Origin: DATFLS01 sp964413425
Lineage (GTDB): Bacteria; Fidelibacterota; JAANXI01
NCBI GenBank assembly: GCA_964413425.1
Contig: CAYPST010000051.1
Span: 1 to 28,123 of the forward strand
Direction: 5' to 3'
Length of the DNA: 28,123 nt
Position 1 is the stretch's first letter, and every line of letters begins with the position of its first letter. This document shows, piece after piece, positions 7,276 through 15,045 of this stretch. Made by a program: the position numbers and the translations under genes. The notes under the pieces were generated by a model. That model did not search any database. It had not been told where the DNA came from and worked only from the letters and a program-made list of their open reading frames with translations.

Positions 7276-9105
7276 ATGTGCGGAATAGTGGGATATATCG
7301 GGTATCAGCAGGCCTCTCCTATCTTGCTGGAAGGGTTGTATCGACTGGAATATCGCGGCTATGATTCCGCCGGTATCGCCTACATCCAGGACGCAAATCT
7401 CCATACCTGGAAATGCCAGGGCAAGATCCAGTCTCTGGAAGAACTGATTCGCTCGAAAAATATCAACACGAATGTCGGGATTGGGCATACCCGTTGGGCC
7501 ACGCATGGAGCACCCAGTACGGTGAATGCCCATCCGCATACGGACTGCGGGCAAAATATCGCCGTGGTTCATAATGGGATTATTGAAAATTATGCTGTCT
7601 TGAGGCAGGAGTTACAGAGGAAGGGACATCAATTTCAGAGCCAGACTGATACCGAAATCCTGGCGCATTTGATCGAGGAGAACGCCCAATCTACCCTCGA
7701 AGAATCCGTGGCCGCTGCACTCCAGTACGTTGTCGGCGCCTACGGTGTGGCGGTGATTTCCGGAGACGATCCCGAAAAAATCGTCATTGCCCGGTCGGGA
7801 AGTCCCATTGTTATAGGAATCGGTGACGGAGAGTATTTTATCGGTTCCGATACGGCGGCCATTGTGAAGTATACCCGGGAAGTCCTGTATCTGGAAGATG
7901 GACAGATTGCCGTCATCACCAGTGAAGATTCGAAAACCTTCGACGGGCAATTGCACTCTGAAATCCGGACCCGTGGCCATACCATCACCTATGATTTACA
8001 GCAGATCGAGAAAAGCGGATTTGAACATTTTATGCTCAAGGAGATCCATGAGCAGCCCCGGACCATTCGGGATGCGATGCGGGGTCGATTGCTTCCGGAG
8101 AGCGGAAGTGTACGCCTGGGAGGCCTTGAGGAGGTAATAGATCAGATTGAAACCGCCGAACAAATCTATCTCACGGCGTGTGGGACCAGCTGGCACGCCG
8201 CCTTGATCGGCGAATATCTTCTGGAAGAGTTTGTACGGATGCCGGTGGAAGTGGAATATGCTTCGGAATTCCGGTATCGGAATCCGATTCTGACACCCAA
8301 AACCGCTCTGTTCGCTATCAGTCAGTCCGGTGAGACGGCTGACACTCTGGCAGCCATTCAGATTGCCAAAGAGAGTGGTGCGCTCTGCCTGGGAATTTGT
8401 AATGTTGTCGGGAGCAGTATTGCCAGAGAGACGATCGCCGGCGTGTATATCCATGCCGGGCCGGAAATCGGTGTGGCCTCTACCAAAGCCTTCACCTCCC
8501 AGGTCACTGTTCTCACATTATTAACGGTTCTGCTGGCAAGACGACGCCATCTGCAGAAGGTCTATACCGAACGAATTATCTACGAATTAAGCACACTTCC
8601 GAAAAAAGTGGAACAAATTTTACGCGACTCCGGGCAGATACAAAAGATAGCGAAGGAGTACTCCGGGCAGCGGAATTTTTTGTATCTCGGACGCGGGTAT
8701 AATTATCCGGTGGCGCTGGAAGGAGCGCTCAAGCTGAAGGAGATTTCGTACATCCATGCGGAAGGCTATCCGGCAGCGGAGATGAAACACGGCCCCATTG
8801 CCCTGATAGATGAGAATATGCCGGTAGTCTGTATTGCCACCAAAGATAAAACGTATGACAAAATTCTCAGTAACATGGAGGAAGTGCGGGCAAGAGGCGG
8901 CCGTATAATTGCCCTTGCCACAGAGGGTGATCATGAAATATCGACTCTGGCTGAGCACATAATTTACATCCCGGAGACAGAATACTTTCTGAATCCGATA
9001 CTGGCGACTGTGCCTCTGCAATTATTGGCCTATTATATTGCTATTGAACGAGGCTGCAATGTGGATCAGCCCAGAAATTTAGCGAAAAGCGTTACGGTGG
9101 AGTAG
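7276..9105 (+). CDS. glmS: Glutamine-fructose-6-phosphate aminotransferase (isomerising)
   Basis: Makes glucosamine-6-phosphate, entry point for peptidoglycan and lipid A amino sugars. The N-terminal Ntn glutaminase has nucleophile C2 (MCGIVGYIG), GHTRWATHG and the VVHNGIIENY loop. Two SIS sugar-isomerase domains follow, with GTSWHAALIGEYLLEE, ISQSGETADTLAA, ASTKAFTSQ and KLKEISYIHAEGYPAAEMKHGP. The C-terminal tail QPRNLAKSVTVE, holding catalytic Lys604, is intact. Length 609 matches E. coli GlmS. A GGGAG site at 7265-7269 sits 6 nt before the ATG, and an AAAGGAG overlaps the guaA stop. With only 21 nt upstream there is no room for a glmS ribozyme. The stop is directly followed by the next ATG. 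Confidence 0.97.
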   Translation: MCGIVGYIGYQQASPILLEGLYRLEYRGYDSAGIAYIQDANLHTWKCQGKIQSLEELIRSKNINTNVGIGHTRWATHGAPSTVNAHPHTDCGQNIAVVHNGIIENYAVLRQELQRKGHQFQSQTDTEILAHLIEENAQSTLEESVAAALQYVVGAYGVAVISGDDPEKIVIARSGSPIVIGIGDGEYFIGSDTAAIVKYTREVLYLEDGQIAVITSEDSKTFDGQLHSEIRTRGHTITYDLQQIEKSGFEHFMLKEIHEQPRTIRDAMRGRLLPESGSVRLGGLEEVIDQIETAEQIYLTACGTSWHAALIGEYLLEEFVRMPVEVEYASEFRYRNPILTPKTALFAISQSGETADTLAAIQIAKESGALCLGICNVVGSSIARETIAGVYIHAGPEIGVASTKAFTSQVTVLTLLTVLLARRRHLQKVYTERIIYELSTLPKKVEQILRDSGQIQKIAKEYSGQRNFLYLGRGYNYPVALEGALKLKEISYIHAEGYPAAEMKHGPIALIDENMPVVCIATKDKTYDKILSNMEEVRARGGRIIALATEGDHEISTLAEHIIYIPETEYFLNPILATVPLQLLAYYIAIERGCNVDQPRNLAKSVTVE

Positions 9106-11061
9106 ATGAAAGTGAGATGTGTCAAACACCGGCTTACCCTAGTAGGATTTCTCGTCCTGGGAGGTGTCTTTCTGTGCCCGATACTTTTTGCGTCTTCTCT
9201 GCAGGGCGGTCAGATTTTTTCACGAGATCCTGTGAAAAAAGAATTTTCCGAAGGGGTAAAGCACTATAATAATCAAAATTATCAGCTGGCACTACAATCC
9301 TTCCGGGAATTGTATAATTACCCTGAGTTCAATCCTCTGGCCACGGCTTCACACCTGATGCTGATGAAGACCTATCATCGGTTAGAGTTATATCGCCAGA
9401 GTGTCCGATTCGGGAAAGAATTTTTAAGTTCCTATCCTTCCAGCAGGTATATCGATGATGTGTATTTCACCATGGCTGAATCCTTCGTGGGGATGGGGCA
9501 ATACATGAATGGGGCGAGTTACTTTGCCTATGCGATCACCCAGGCGGAAGATGAAGCCCTGTCTCGCATGTCGCTGGAGCATTTGTTGAAGGTAACTGAT
9601 GCTTTTTTAAATACCGGGCAGGTTCAAGCACTGACGGATGGCGCCATCGGGCGCGATGAGTCAAATATTTTTCAGCTGGCGCTCCTCCAGGAGTACATTC
9701 TGGATGGCGAAATGAGTCTGGCCAGTACGACGGCGATGGAGCTGGAGCGATCCGTGATGAAGGATATGCTTGTCCCGACATTCCAGGCGCTCAGAAAGGC
9801 GATTTCTCTCGAAGCGGAAAGGCAGGTGTCAATCGCAGTGCTGGTACCCTTGAGCGGCCCGTATGCTGATATCGGCCGGGAACTGCTGGATGGTGTGCGA
9901 TATGCCCTGGCACAGGCGAACGATCTTACCAATATCAGTATTCTTCCCATGGATAATCAGGCGACGGGATTGGAGACAGTCCGTCAGATGCAGCGGATGG
10001 CGGATTACCATCGTGTGGTGGCGGTTATCGGGCCGGTGTACAGCGAAAATGTGGTGGCAGCCGCAACCACTGCCGATATCGGTTCACTGCCCCTGATCAC
10101 ACCCACTGCCACCGAGAATGGCCTGGCAGGATTGAATGAGTATGTCTTTCAGTTGAATCCGGATTATGAAACCCGCGGGATGGCTGCCGCCCAATATGCC
10201 ACTGATTCTCTGGGATTACAGCTGTTCGCCACGGTCAGCCCTGCCGATGAACAGGGTAAAGCGCTGACGGATGCTTTCACCGCAGAAGTCGAAAAGCGTG
10301 GCGGGGATGTTGTTGACCAACTGTGGTATAGTGATAAGCCGGAAGATTTAAATGATCAGTGGCAGCACCTGCGGGAGGTTGGATTCGAACTTCGAGAGCA
10401 GTTTGAAGGTGGGATTGATACCAGTCTTATTGTTTCGGACAGTCTGCGAAAAACGCTGTCTGATTCGGAGTTTGTCCAGGTCTTTCAAAATAAATATGAA
10501 GACTATATGGAAAACATCGATTCAACGGATATCACTCTGAAGTATATAGGCGGAATGTATTTTCCAATCCGCAACAGTGATATTGATTATATCGCAGGCC
10601 AATTTGCGTTTTACAACTTTGATACGCAGTTGCTGGGGAATGTCGAGTGGTATGATCTGGAGAAACTCAATGAATATTCGTCCTATATCAATAACATGTT
10701 CATATTTTCAGATTATTATATTCCGGAGGAGGCAGTGACCTATCGGGGATTCGTCTCTGATTTCAGACAGGAGATGAATACAACGCCGACCAGTCTCCAC
10801 CTGTATGGCTATGATACCATGAATCTCCTGCTGGATCTCATCAGGGGAGGAAATATGACCCGTGCCTCCATTGCCCGGGCCCTGGGTTCGATCCATCACT
10901 TTTCCGGTATAGCCAGGGTCCATACCCTGGATGGCGTAAAGCCTCGGGTGAATCAATCTGTGCGCGTTCTGCAATACTCGCGCAAAAGGCTGCGTTTAGA
11001 AGACACTATCACTACGGGAGTCCGCAAAATACATCCTCTGCGATCCCTCTTTTCTGAATGA
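9106..11061 (+). CDS. Exported TPR plus type-I periplasmic-binding-fold protein, LpoA-like layout
   Basis: A signal peptide is visible (basic start, then a hydrophobic stretch ~10-29). The cysteine at 24 is not in a good lipobox (VFLC), so signal peptidase I cleavage is more likely than lipidation. Residues ~45-235 form TPR-like helices of the YbgF/outer-membrane type (EGVKHYNNQNYQLALQSF, FGKEFLSSYPSSRYIDDVYF). From ~240 a Peripla_BP_6-like domain begins with VSIAVLVPLSGPYADIGREL, then VAVIGPVYSENVVAAA and LPLITPTATENGL. This two-part layout is that of LpoA, the outer-membrane activator of penicillin-binding protein 1A in E. coli, and the gene follows glmS with no gap. A ligand-binding role as in amino-acid transporters is the alternative, but no ABC transporter genes are nearby. 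Function in cell-wall synthesis is inference. Confidence 0.8.
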   Translation: MKVRCVKHRLTLVGFLVLGGVFLCPILFASSLQGGQIFSRDPVKKEFSEGVKHYNNQNYQLALQSFRELYNYPEFNPLATASHLMLMKTYHRLELYRQSVRFGKEFLSSYPSSRYIDDVYFTMAESFVGMGQYMNGASYFAYAITQAEDEALSRMSLEHLLKVTDAFLNTGQVQALTDGAIGRDESNIFQLALLQEYILDGEMSLASTTAMELERSVMKDMLVPTFQALRKAISLEAERQVSIAVLVPLSGPYADIGRELLDGVRYALAQANDLTNISILPMDNQATGLETVRQMQRMADYHRVVAVIGPVYSENVVAAATTADIGSLPLITPTATENGLAGLNEYVFQLNPDYETRGMAAAQYATDSLGLQLFATVSPADEQGKALTDAFTAEVEKRGGDVVDQLWYSDKPEDLNDQWQHLREVGFELREQFEGGIDTSLIVSDSLRKTLSDSEFVQVFQNKYEDYMENIDSTDITLKYIGGMYFPIRNSDIDYIAGQFAFYNFDTQLLGNVEWYDLEKLNEYSSYINNMFIFSDYYIPEEAVTYRGFVSDFRQEMNTTPTSLHLYGYDTMNLLLDLIRGGNMTRASIARALGSIHHFSGIARVHTLDGVKPRVNQSVRVLQYSRKRLRLEDTITTGVRKIHPLRSLFSE

Positions 11062-11822
11062 TCTTTACCTCGCATCAGCAAGTTGAGTGGGCGGTTTTTC
11101 CGGAATGGGAGTCCGAGCCCGGCCTCTTTCATGCCTTCTCAACGAGGAATGGCGGCGTTTCAACCGGACGGATGGCTTCCCTGAATTTGGGAAAAACCGA
11201 ACTCGATTCTCAGGCCAATGTCCGGGAAAACCGCCAGAGATTTTACGCGGCGCTGGGTATCGACCCGGGCAGAACTGTGCGATGTATCCAGGTGCACAGC
11301 GCAACGGTACGGCGGGTGGGCCAAGCCGGGGTGATGGATCGGTGTGACGGATTGATTACAAATATACCTGATTTGTATCTGGTAATTGGAGTTGCAGACT
11401 GTCATGTTATTTTTATGGCGACCAAAGACAGACAGGTGGTTGGAGCCCTCCATGCCGGCTGGCGAGGAATTGCAACGGGTATCTTGTCGAACGCTATCCG
11501 GAGGATACAACAGGAGTGGCATTACAGTGCGCCGCAGCTGGAGATGGGCATTAGTCCGGGAATCGGACCCTGCTGTTATGAAGTCGGAGCAGAGGTGGCC
11601 GGGCAATTCGACGAGTCCGTTATTCACACTACCCGGAATTCCCTGTATCTTGACATGGCGGCGGCCCTGAAAATACAAGCAACAGAGGCAGGCATCCCGA
11701 TGCGGCAAATCTATTCGTCCGGGCGGTGCACACACTGTGAAGAACAGTACTGGTTTTCCTATCGACGAGATCAGAAAGTCACCGGACGAATGTGGGGGGT
11801 GATTGCAAAAAAGAGAAGGTGA
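11058..11822 (+). CDS. pgeF: PgeF/YfiH-family multicopper-like purine nucleoside phosphorylase (peptidoglycan editing factor)
   Basis: Member of the DUF152/YfiH family, described as a zinc-dependent purine nucleoside phosphorylase/adenosine deaminase and, as PgeF, as a factor for peptidoglycan fidelity. The probable zinc ligands are all seen: H80 (IQVHSATV), C115 (VADCHVIF) and H132 (LHAGWRG). GISPGIGPCCYEVG and SSGRCTHCEEQYWFSYRRD are family segments. Two motif positions differ from the common form: VHS instead of VHG, and ADCHV rather than ADCxP. Length 254 is normal. The ATG overlaps the preceding stop (ATGA, 11058-11061). Confidence 0.9.
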   Translation: MIFTSHQQVEWAVFPEWESEPGLFHAFSTRNGGVSTGRMASLNLGKTELDSQANVRENRQRFYAALGIDPGRTVRCIQVHSATVRRVGQAGVMDRCDGLITNIPDLYLVIGVADCHVIFMATKDRQVVGALHAGWRGIATGILSNAIRRIQQEWHYSAPQLEMGISPGIGPCCYEVGAEVAGQFDESVIHTTRNSLYLDMAAALKIQATEAGIPMRQIYSSGRCTHCEEQYWFSYRRDQKVTGRMWGVIAKKRR

Positions 11823-11831
11823 CCAATCCGT

Positions 11832-12653
11832 ATGGAAATAGTGCAGGCGGTTATCCTGGGAATAGTTCAGGGGCTGACGGAGTTCTTGCCTATCAGTAGT
11901 TCAGGCCATCTTGTCCTGGTGCAGACCATTTTCGATTACCAGTCTACCGGACTGGTCTTTGAGGTATTTGTGCACTTTGGCACTGTATTAAGTGTCATTG
12001 TGGTATTTCGTCGGGACATCGCTGAGATGGTAGGAGCATTATTCCGGGGGATATTGCAGCCAGCCAGGTGGAGAGATCTCTGGGAGACAGACGAACAGTT
12101 CAAACTCAACTGGCTGGTACTCATCGGAATTATCCCGGCAGGCGTCATCGGATTGCTTGTGGAACACGTTATTGACCGTGCCTTTCAGAATCCCCTGCTG
12201 GTCGGAGGCATGTTGTTGATTACGGCGCTTATTCTGTGGAGCAGCCGTTTCACCCGACAGAATACGGATGCTCAGTTGCAGGTGGGTACAAGTATCGTGA
12301 TGGGTTTCGCGCAAGCCCTGGCGATTATTCCCGGCATCTCCAGAAGCGGAAGCACTATTACGGCGGGCTTGTGGCTGCGGATTCACCCCGAAACCGCTGC
12401 AAAATTTTCGTTCTTTCTGGCGATCCCGGTGATTGTCGGGGCCAGTGCGCTCGAATTTCTCAATGTACTGCATACGCGTCTATCATCCGTTGAGCTCTGG
12501 GGGGTGATTTTTGGTACGATTGCCGCCTTTTTCTCGGGCTGGATTGCGATTCTCTTTCTCATGGAGACACTTCGTAAGGGAAAATTCAGCTGGTTTGCAT
12601 TATATTGTACTGTTATTGGGGGGCTTACTATCGGCGTTACCATGCTCTCATGA
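11832..12653 (+). CDS. uppP: Undecaprenyl-diphosphatase UppP/BacA
   Basis: Integral inner-membrane phosphatase that recycles undecaprenyl diphosphate to the monophosphate carrier used for peptidoglycan and surface glycans; excess confers bacitracin resistance. The family signatures are both present: QGLTEFLPISSSGHLVLVQ (13-31, with E17) and IIPGISRSGSTITAGLW. There are several hydrophobic segments, and length 273 is normal. An AAGGTGA site, which includes the pgeF stop, lies 9 nt before the ATG. It follows glmS, the LpoA-like gene and pgeF, forming a cell-wall block; the glycosyltransferases later in the window would also use this lipid carrier. Confidence 0.96.
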   Translation: MEIVQAVILGIVQGLTEFLPISSSGHLVLVQTIFDYQSTGLVFEVFVHFGTVLSVIVVFRRDIAEMVGALFRGILQPARWRDLWETDEQFKLNWLVLIGIIPAGVIGLLVEHVIDRAFQNPLLVGGMLLITALILWSSRFTRQNTDAQLQVGTSIVMGFAQALAIIPGISRSGSTITAGLWLRIHPETAAKFSFFLAIPVIVGASALEFLNVLHTRLSSVELWGVIFGTIAAFFSGWIAILFLMETLRKGKFSWFALYCTVIGGLTIGVTMLS

Positions 12654-12683
12654 CACGGAACCATAATTTCGGACAGGAATTGT

Positions 12684-13721
12684 ATGGCGAGACAGTCTCC
12701 GGTAAAAAAATATTTCCAGCTGATTGAATCGCTGCAGGAGCAGCTGGAGCCGGCGTATCTGCTGTATGGGGAAGAAGTCTATTTACAGGATGCGTTCCTG
12801 CAGGCCATAGTTCGGGTCTTCAGAGAGAGATATCAATCCGGATGGGAGAAATATACCTATCATGCCAGCGAAATTTCGTCGGAGACGATTCTTTCCGAAT
12901 TGATTTCCGAGTCGCTGTTCAGTGAACCGCGGGTAGTGATCATCAAGGAGTTGGACGAACTGGACAGCAGTGGAAAAAGCGCTTTGCTTGACTATCTGGA
13001 CAATCCCAAAGGAGAGATCTGTCTTCTCCTGCTGTATGAATCCTCATCCCTGAATACAAAGTATGTCAAACAGGTGAAAACGCTGGCGAAACCCGTGGAA
13101 GTACGCATCCCATGGATGCGGGAGATGGATGAATGGATGCGATATATGCTCCGGCAGAAAGGAATGGAAGCATCCCCGGAAGTCCGCAGCAGGCTCATTG
13201 AATTAGCCGGAGAATCATTGCAGCAATTGTCCAACGAATTAGAGAAACTAGAAACCTACTTATCCGGTGATCAGCAGATCATTACCACTGAATTGTTGGA
13301 AGAGTTTGTGGGAGAAACCCGGACCCATTCTGTCTTCGAATTCAAAGATGTGCTCGGAACGAAGTCATTGCCACAGATATTGGGGTATGTGTTTTCATTA
13401 CTTGAAGAGGGCACCACTGTTAGCTATATTTTAATGATAACGGCGGATTTCTTCGGTGAGGTGTGGATTGTGAAGGAAATGGTGAATGCGCAGAAATCAG
13501 ACAGGGAAATTAACAGGGAAGTCTTTGGCGGCAGGAATTTAGCCTGGAAGTATAAAAAAATTGTCAATCGATTTACACGAAATGAAATTCAACAGGCATT
13601 TCCGCTGTTAGAAGAAGCGGATCTGGTAGCGAAGACGGCCAGTGCTCTGGATGAAAAAAATTACCTGACAGCATTCTTCTACGAAATTTTTAATACTCGA
13701 GAGGATGTCCTCCATGAATGA
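12684..13721 (+). CDS. holA: DNA polymerase III subunit delta
   Basis: Clamp-loader delta subunit, which opens the beta sliding clamp. The N-terminal segment LEPAYLLYGEEVYLQDAFLQ and the second-strand pattern SLFSEPRVVIIKELDEL match the family, as does the later helical region with RSRLIELAGESLQQLSNELEKLETYL and the C-terminal AYLLM-like helices. No Walker A is expected in delta and none is seen. Length 345 is typical (~340). A CAGGA site sits about 5 nt before the ATG. The 3' end overlaps the sigma-factor gene. Confidence 0.9.
   Translation: MARQSPVKKYFQLIESLQEQLEPAYLLYGEEVYLQDAFLQAIVRVFRERYQSGWEKYTYHASEISSETILSELISESLFSEPRVVIIKELDELDSSGKSALLDYLDNPKGEICLLLLYESSSLNTKYVKQVKTLAKPVEVRIPWMREMDEWMRYMLRQKGMEASPEVRSRLIELAGESLQQLSNELEKLETYLSGDQQIITTELLEEFVGETRTHSVFEFKDVLGTKSLPQILGYVFSLLEEGTTVSYILMITADFFGEVWIVKEMVNAQKSDREINREVFGGRNLAWKYKKIVNRFTRNEIQQAFPLLEEADLVAKTASALDEKNYLTAFFYEIFNTREDVLHE
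13699..13704 (+). promoter_or_regulatory. Ribosome binding site deciding the sigma-factor start
   Basis: GAGAGG (13699-13704), inside the end of holA, is 9 nt before the ATG at 13714 but directly abuts the ATG at 13705. It therefore supports 13714 as the real start of the sigma gene. Confidence 0.55.
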
Positions 13722-14313
13722 TTTCATGGAAAAATATTCGGATGAGGAACTGATTGCCCGGTTTCAGCAGGGCGATGAATATGCTTTCGAGGAAATAGTG
13801 CGCCGGTTTAAGGATCGGCTGAAAAATTTTGTTTATCGATATCTGTCGAACGAGGAAGCGGCCGAAGATGTGGTGCAGGATACCTTTCTCCGGGTATATC
13901 AGAAGAAACATATGTATCGGAATATCGCAAAATTCTCTACCTGGATATACACTATTGCCGGTAATCTGGCAAAAACGGAACTTCGGAAGAAGAAGCGGCG
14001 TAAGATGTTCTCATTGAGCAATCTGGGATTGGAGGATAAGGAATATGAGATCCCCTCCGAAGAATTTGCCCCGGAAGAAGATGTCGAGGGGGAATATACC
14101 GAACAGGAAATTCAGGATGCGATTAACGAATTATCAGATAAATTCAAAACGGTGATCATTTTACGAGATATTCAGGAACTTAGCTACGAGGAAATAAGTA
14201 ATATAATCGATGTTCCGGTTGGAACAGTAAAGTCTCGCATAAACCGTGGGCGCATTAAATTACAAGAAAAGTTGCGGCATCTCAGAACTCCAAAGGCCGA
14301 GAGGACTTCATAA
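13714..14313 (+). CDS. ECF-type RNA polymerase sigma factor (RpoE/SigW-like)
   Basis: Two-domain sigma factor of 199 residues. Sigma region 2 is clear (YAFEEIVRRFKDRLKNFVYR, then EEAAEDVVQDTFLRVYQ and KFSTWIYTIAGNLAKTELRKKKRR). Region 4 ends with a helix-turn-helix (FKTVIILRDIQELSYEEISNIID, VPVGTVKSRINRGRIKLQEKL). A strongly acidic linker of ~30 residues joins them. Region 3 is absent, as in ECF factors. ATGs exist at 13705, 13714 and 13726; I choose 13714 on ribosome-binding-site spacing. It overlaps holA by 8 nt, so it can be read through from the upstream run. The next gene is a zinc-finger anti-sigma factor, which presumably holds it inactive at the membrane. The stimulus is unknown. Confidence 0.92.
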   Translation: MNDFMEKYSDEELIARFQQGDEYAFEEIVRRFKDRLKNFVYRYLSNEEAAEDVVQDTFLRVYQKKHMYRNIAKFSTWIYTIAGNLAKTELRKKKRRKMFSLSNLGLEDKEYEIPSEEFAPEEDVEGEYTEQEIQDAINELSDKFKTVIILRDIQELSYEEISNIIDVPVGTVKSRINRGRIKLQEKLRHLRTPKAERTS

Positions 14314-14360
14314 GAGCACCGTTGATGATAAAGGATCTGACACAACCACTAGACATCAGT

Positions 14361-14369
14361 AAAGGAGGT
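14361..14369 (+). promoter_or_regulatory. Strong Shine-Dalgarno of the anti-sigma gene
   Basis: AAAGGAGGT (14361-14369) lies 10 nt before the ATG at 14380. It is one of the best matches to the anti-Shine-Dalgarno in the window, suggesting that the anti-sigma factor is translated more efficiently than its sigma. Confidence 0.75.
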
Positions 14370-14379
14370 AATTGGCCGA

Positions 14380-14928
14380 ATGAATTGTTCCGATTTCGAA
14401 GCACGACTCTCAGACTATGTAGACGGAGAAATCTCACCTCACCTACGCAAGCGGTTTCTGCAGCATAAAGAACAATGCCCCGATTGTGGTGAACTCCTTG
14501 ACGATTTTAAGTCAGCCTTGGTTGCTATACATTCCCTCCCACGGAAAAAGACCTCCCCTGATTTTAACCGCCGGCTCTTCAAAAGAATTAATCAGCTGGA
14601 AGAGAAATCCGTATGGCAGAAATTCATGGGGATCGTCCCGGAAAACTTATTTCCCAGGTATGCTATCGCCATGGCATTCGCGACGATTGTAATATTGGTT
14701 GGTGTCAATACGATCCAGGAAAACGGCGAATCTATTGCGGAACCGAATCCGTCAATTCTGCCACCCCCCTCACTGAATGTGCCTCAACAAGTATTAATCT
14801 CCAATCAGCAAAACATAATGCAAACACCTGTTACCATGGAGAATGATACCCATGATACCAATCGGATTATGCCCATCCAGGAAGGCCGTTCGTATGAGGG
14901 GCAGATTCGTTATGTGAATGGGCAGTAA
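14380..14928 (+). CDS. Zinc-finger transmembrane anti-sigma factor
   Basis: Small membrane protein with an N-terminal cytoplasmic ZAS/zf-HC2 motif: C3 followed by H29-x3-C33-x2-C36 (FLQHKEQCPDCGELL), the zinc-binding sigma-inhibitory domain. A single transmembrane helix lies at about 93-110 (YAIAMAFATIVILVGV). The C-terminal ~70 residues, rich in Pro, Asn and Gln, would be periplasmic and have no recognised domain. It lies 66 nt after the ECF sigma gene, which is almost certainly its partner. Release would normally need regulated proteolysis or a zinc/redox change; no protease is encoded next to it. Length 182 is in the usual range. Confidence 0.88.
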   Translation: MNCSDFEARLSDYVDGEISPHLRKRFLQHKEQCPDCGELLDDFKSALVAIHSLPRKKTSPDFNRRLFKRINQLEEKSVWQKFMGIVPENLFPRYAIAMAFATIVILVGVNTIQENGESIAEPNPSILPPPSLNVPQQVLISNQQNIMQTPVTMENDTHDTNRIMPIQEGRSYEGQIRYVNGQ

Positions 14929-14957
14929 TATCTTCTTTTCTCTCATCAGTTGTCACC

Positions 14958-14983
14958 CTTTTCCCATTGATTTTAGGGAAGAG
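14958..14983 (+). promoter_or_regulatory. Inverted repeat in the control region before the diguanylate cyclase gene
   Basis: CTTTTCCC (14958-14965) can pair with GGGAAGAG (14976-14983) in an 8-bp stem with one G-U pair and a 10-nt loop. It has no T tract, so it is not a standard terminator. It overlaps the candidate -35 element at 14967-14972, so it could be an operator or a chance repeat. Confidence 0.3.
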
Positions 14984-14995
14984 CGGTATTAAAAT
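14967..14995 (+). promoter_or_regulatory. Candidate promoter for the diguanylate cyclase-lipoprotein operon
   Basis: TTGATT (14967-14972) and TAAAAT (14990-14995, 5 of 6 matches to TATAAT) are 17 nt apart, in the only gap over 100 nt between genes after position 772. A start near 15002 would leave a leader of ~44 nt with GGGAGG at 15024-15029, which is rather far (16 nt) from the ATG at 15046. No riboswitch was recognised. Confidence 0.4.
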
Positions 14996-15045
14996 CTTCT
15001 GAGTTAGCTACGGTCTCATCACCGGGAGGGACAATTACCGTCATT

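Noticed and set aside
11160..11735. 191-codon open frame on the minus strand
   Set aside because: It lies wholly inside pgeF, whose catalytic motifs are intact on the plus strand.
14929..15045. c-di-GMP riboswitch before the diguanylate cyclase gene
   Set aside because: The conserved GEMM core sequences are missing; only short hairpins are seen.
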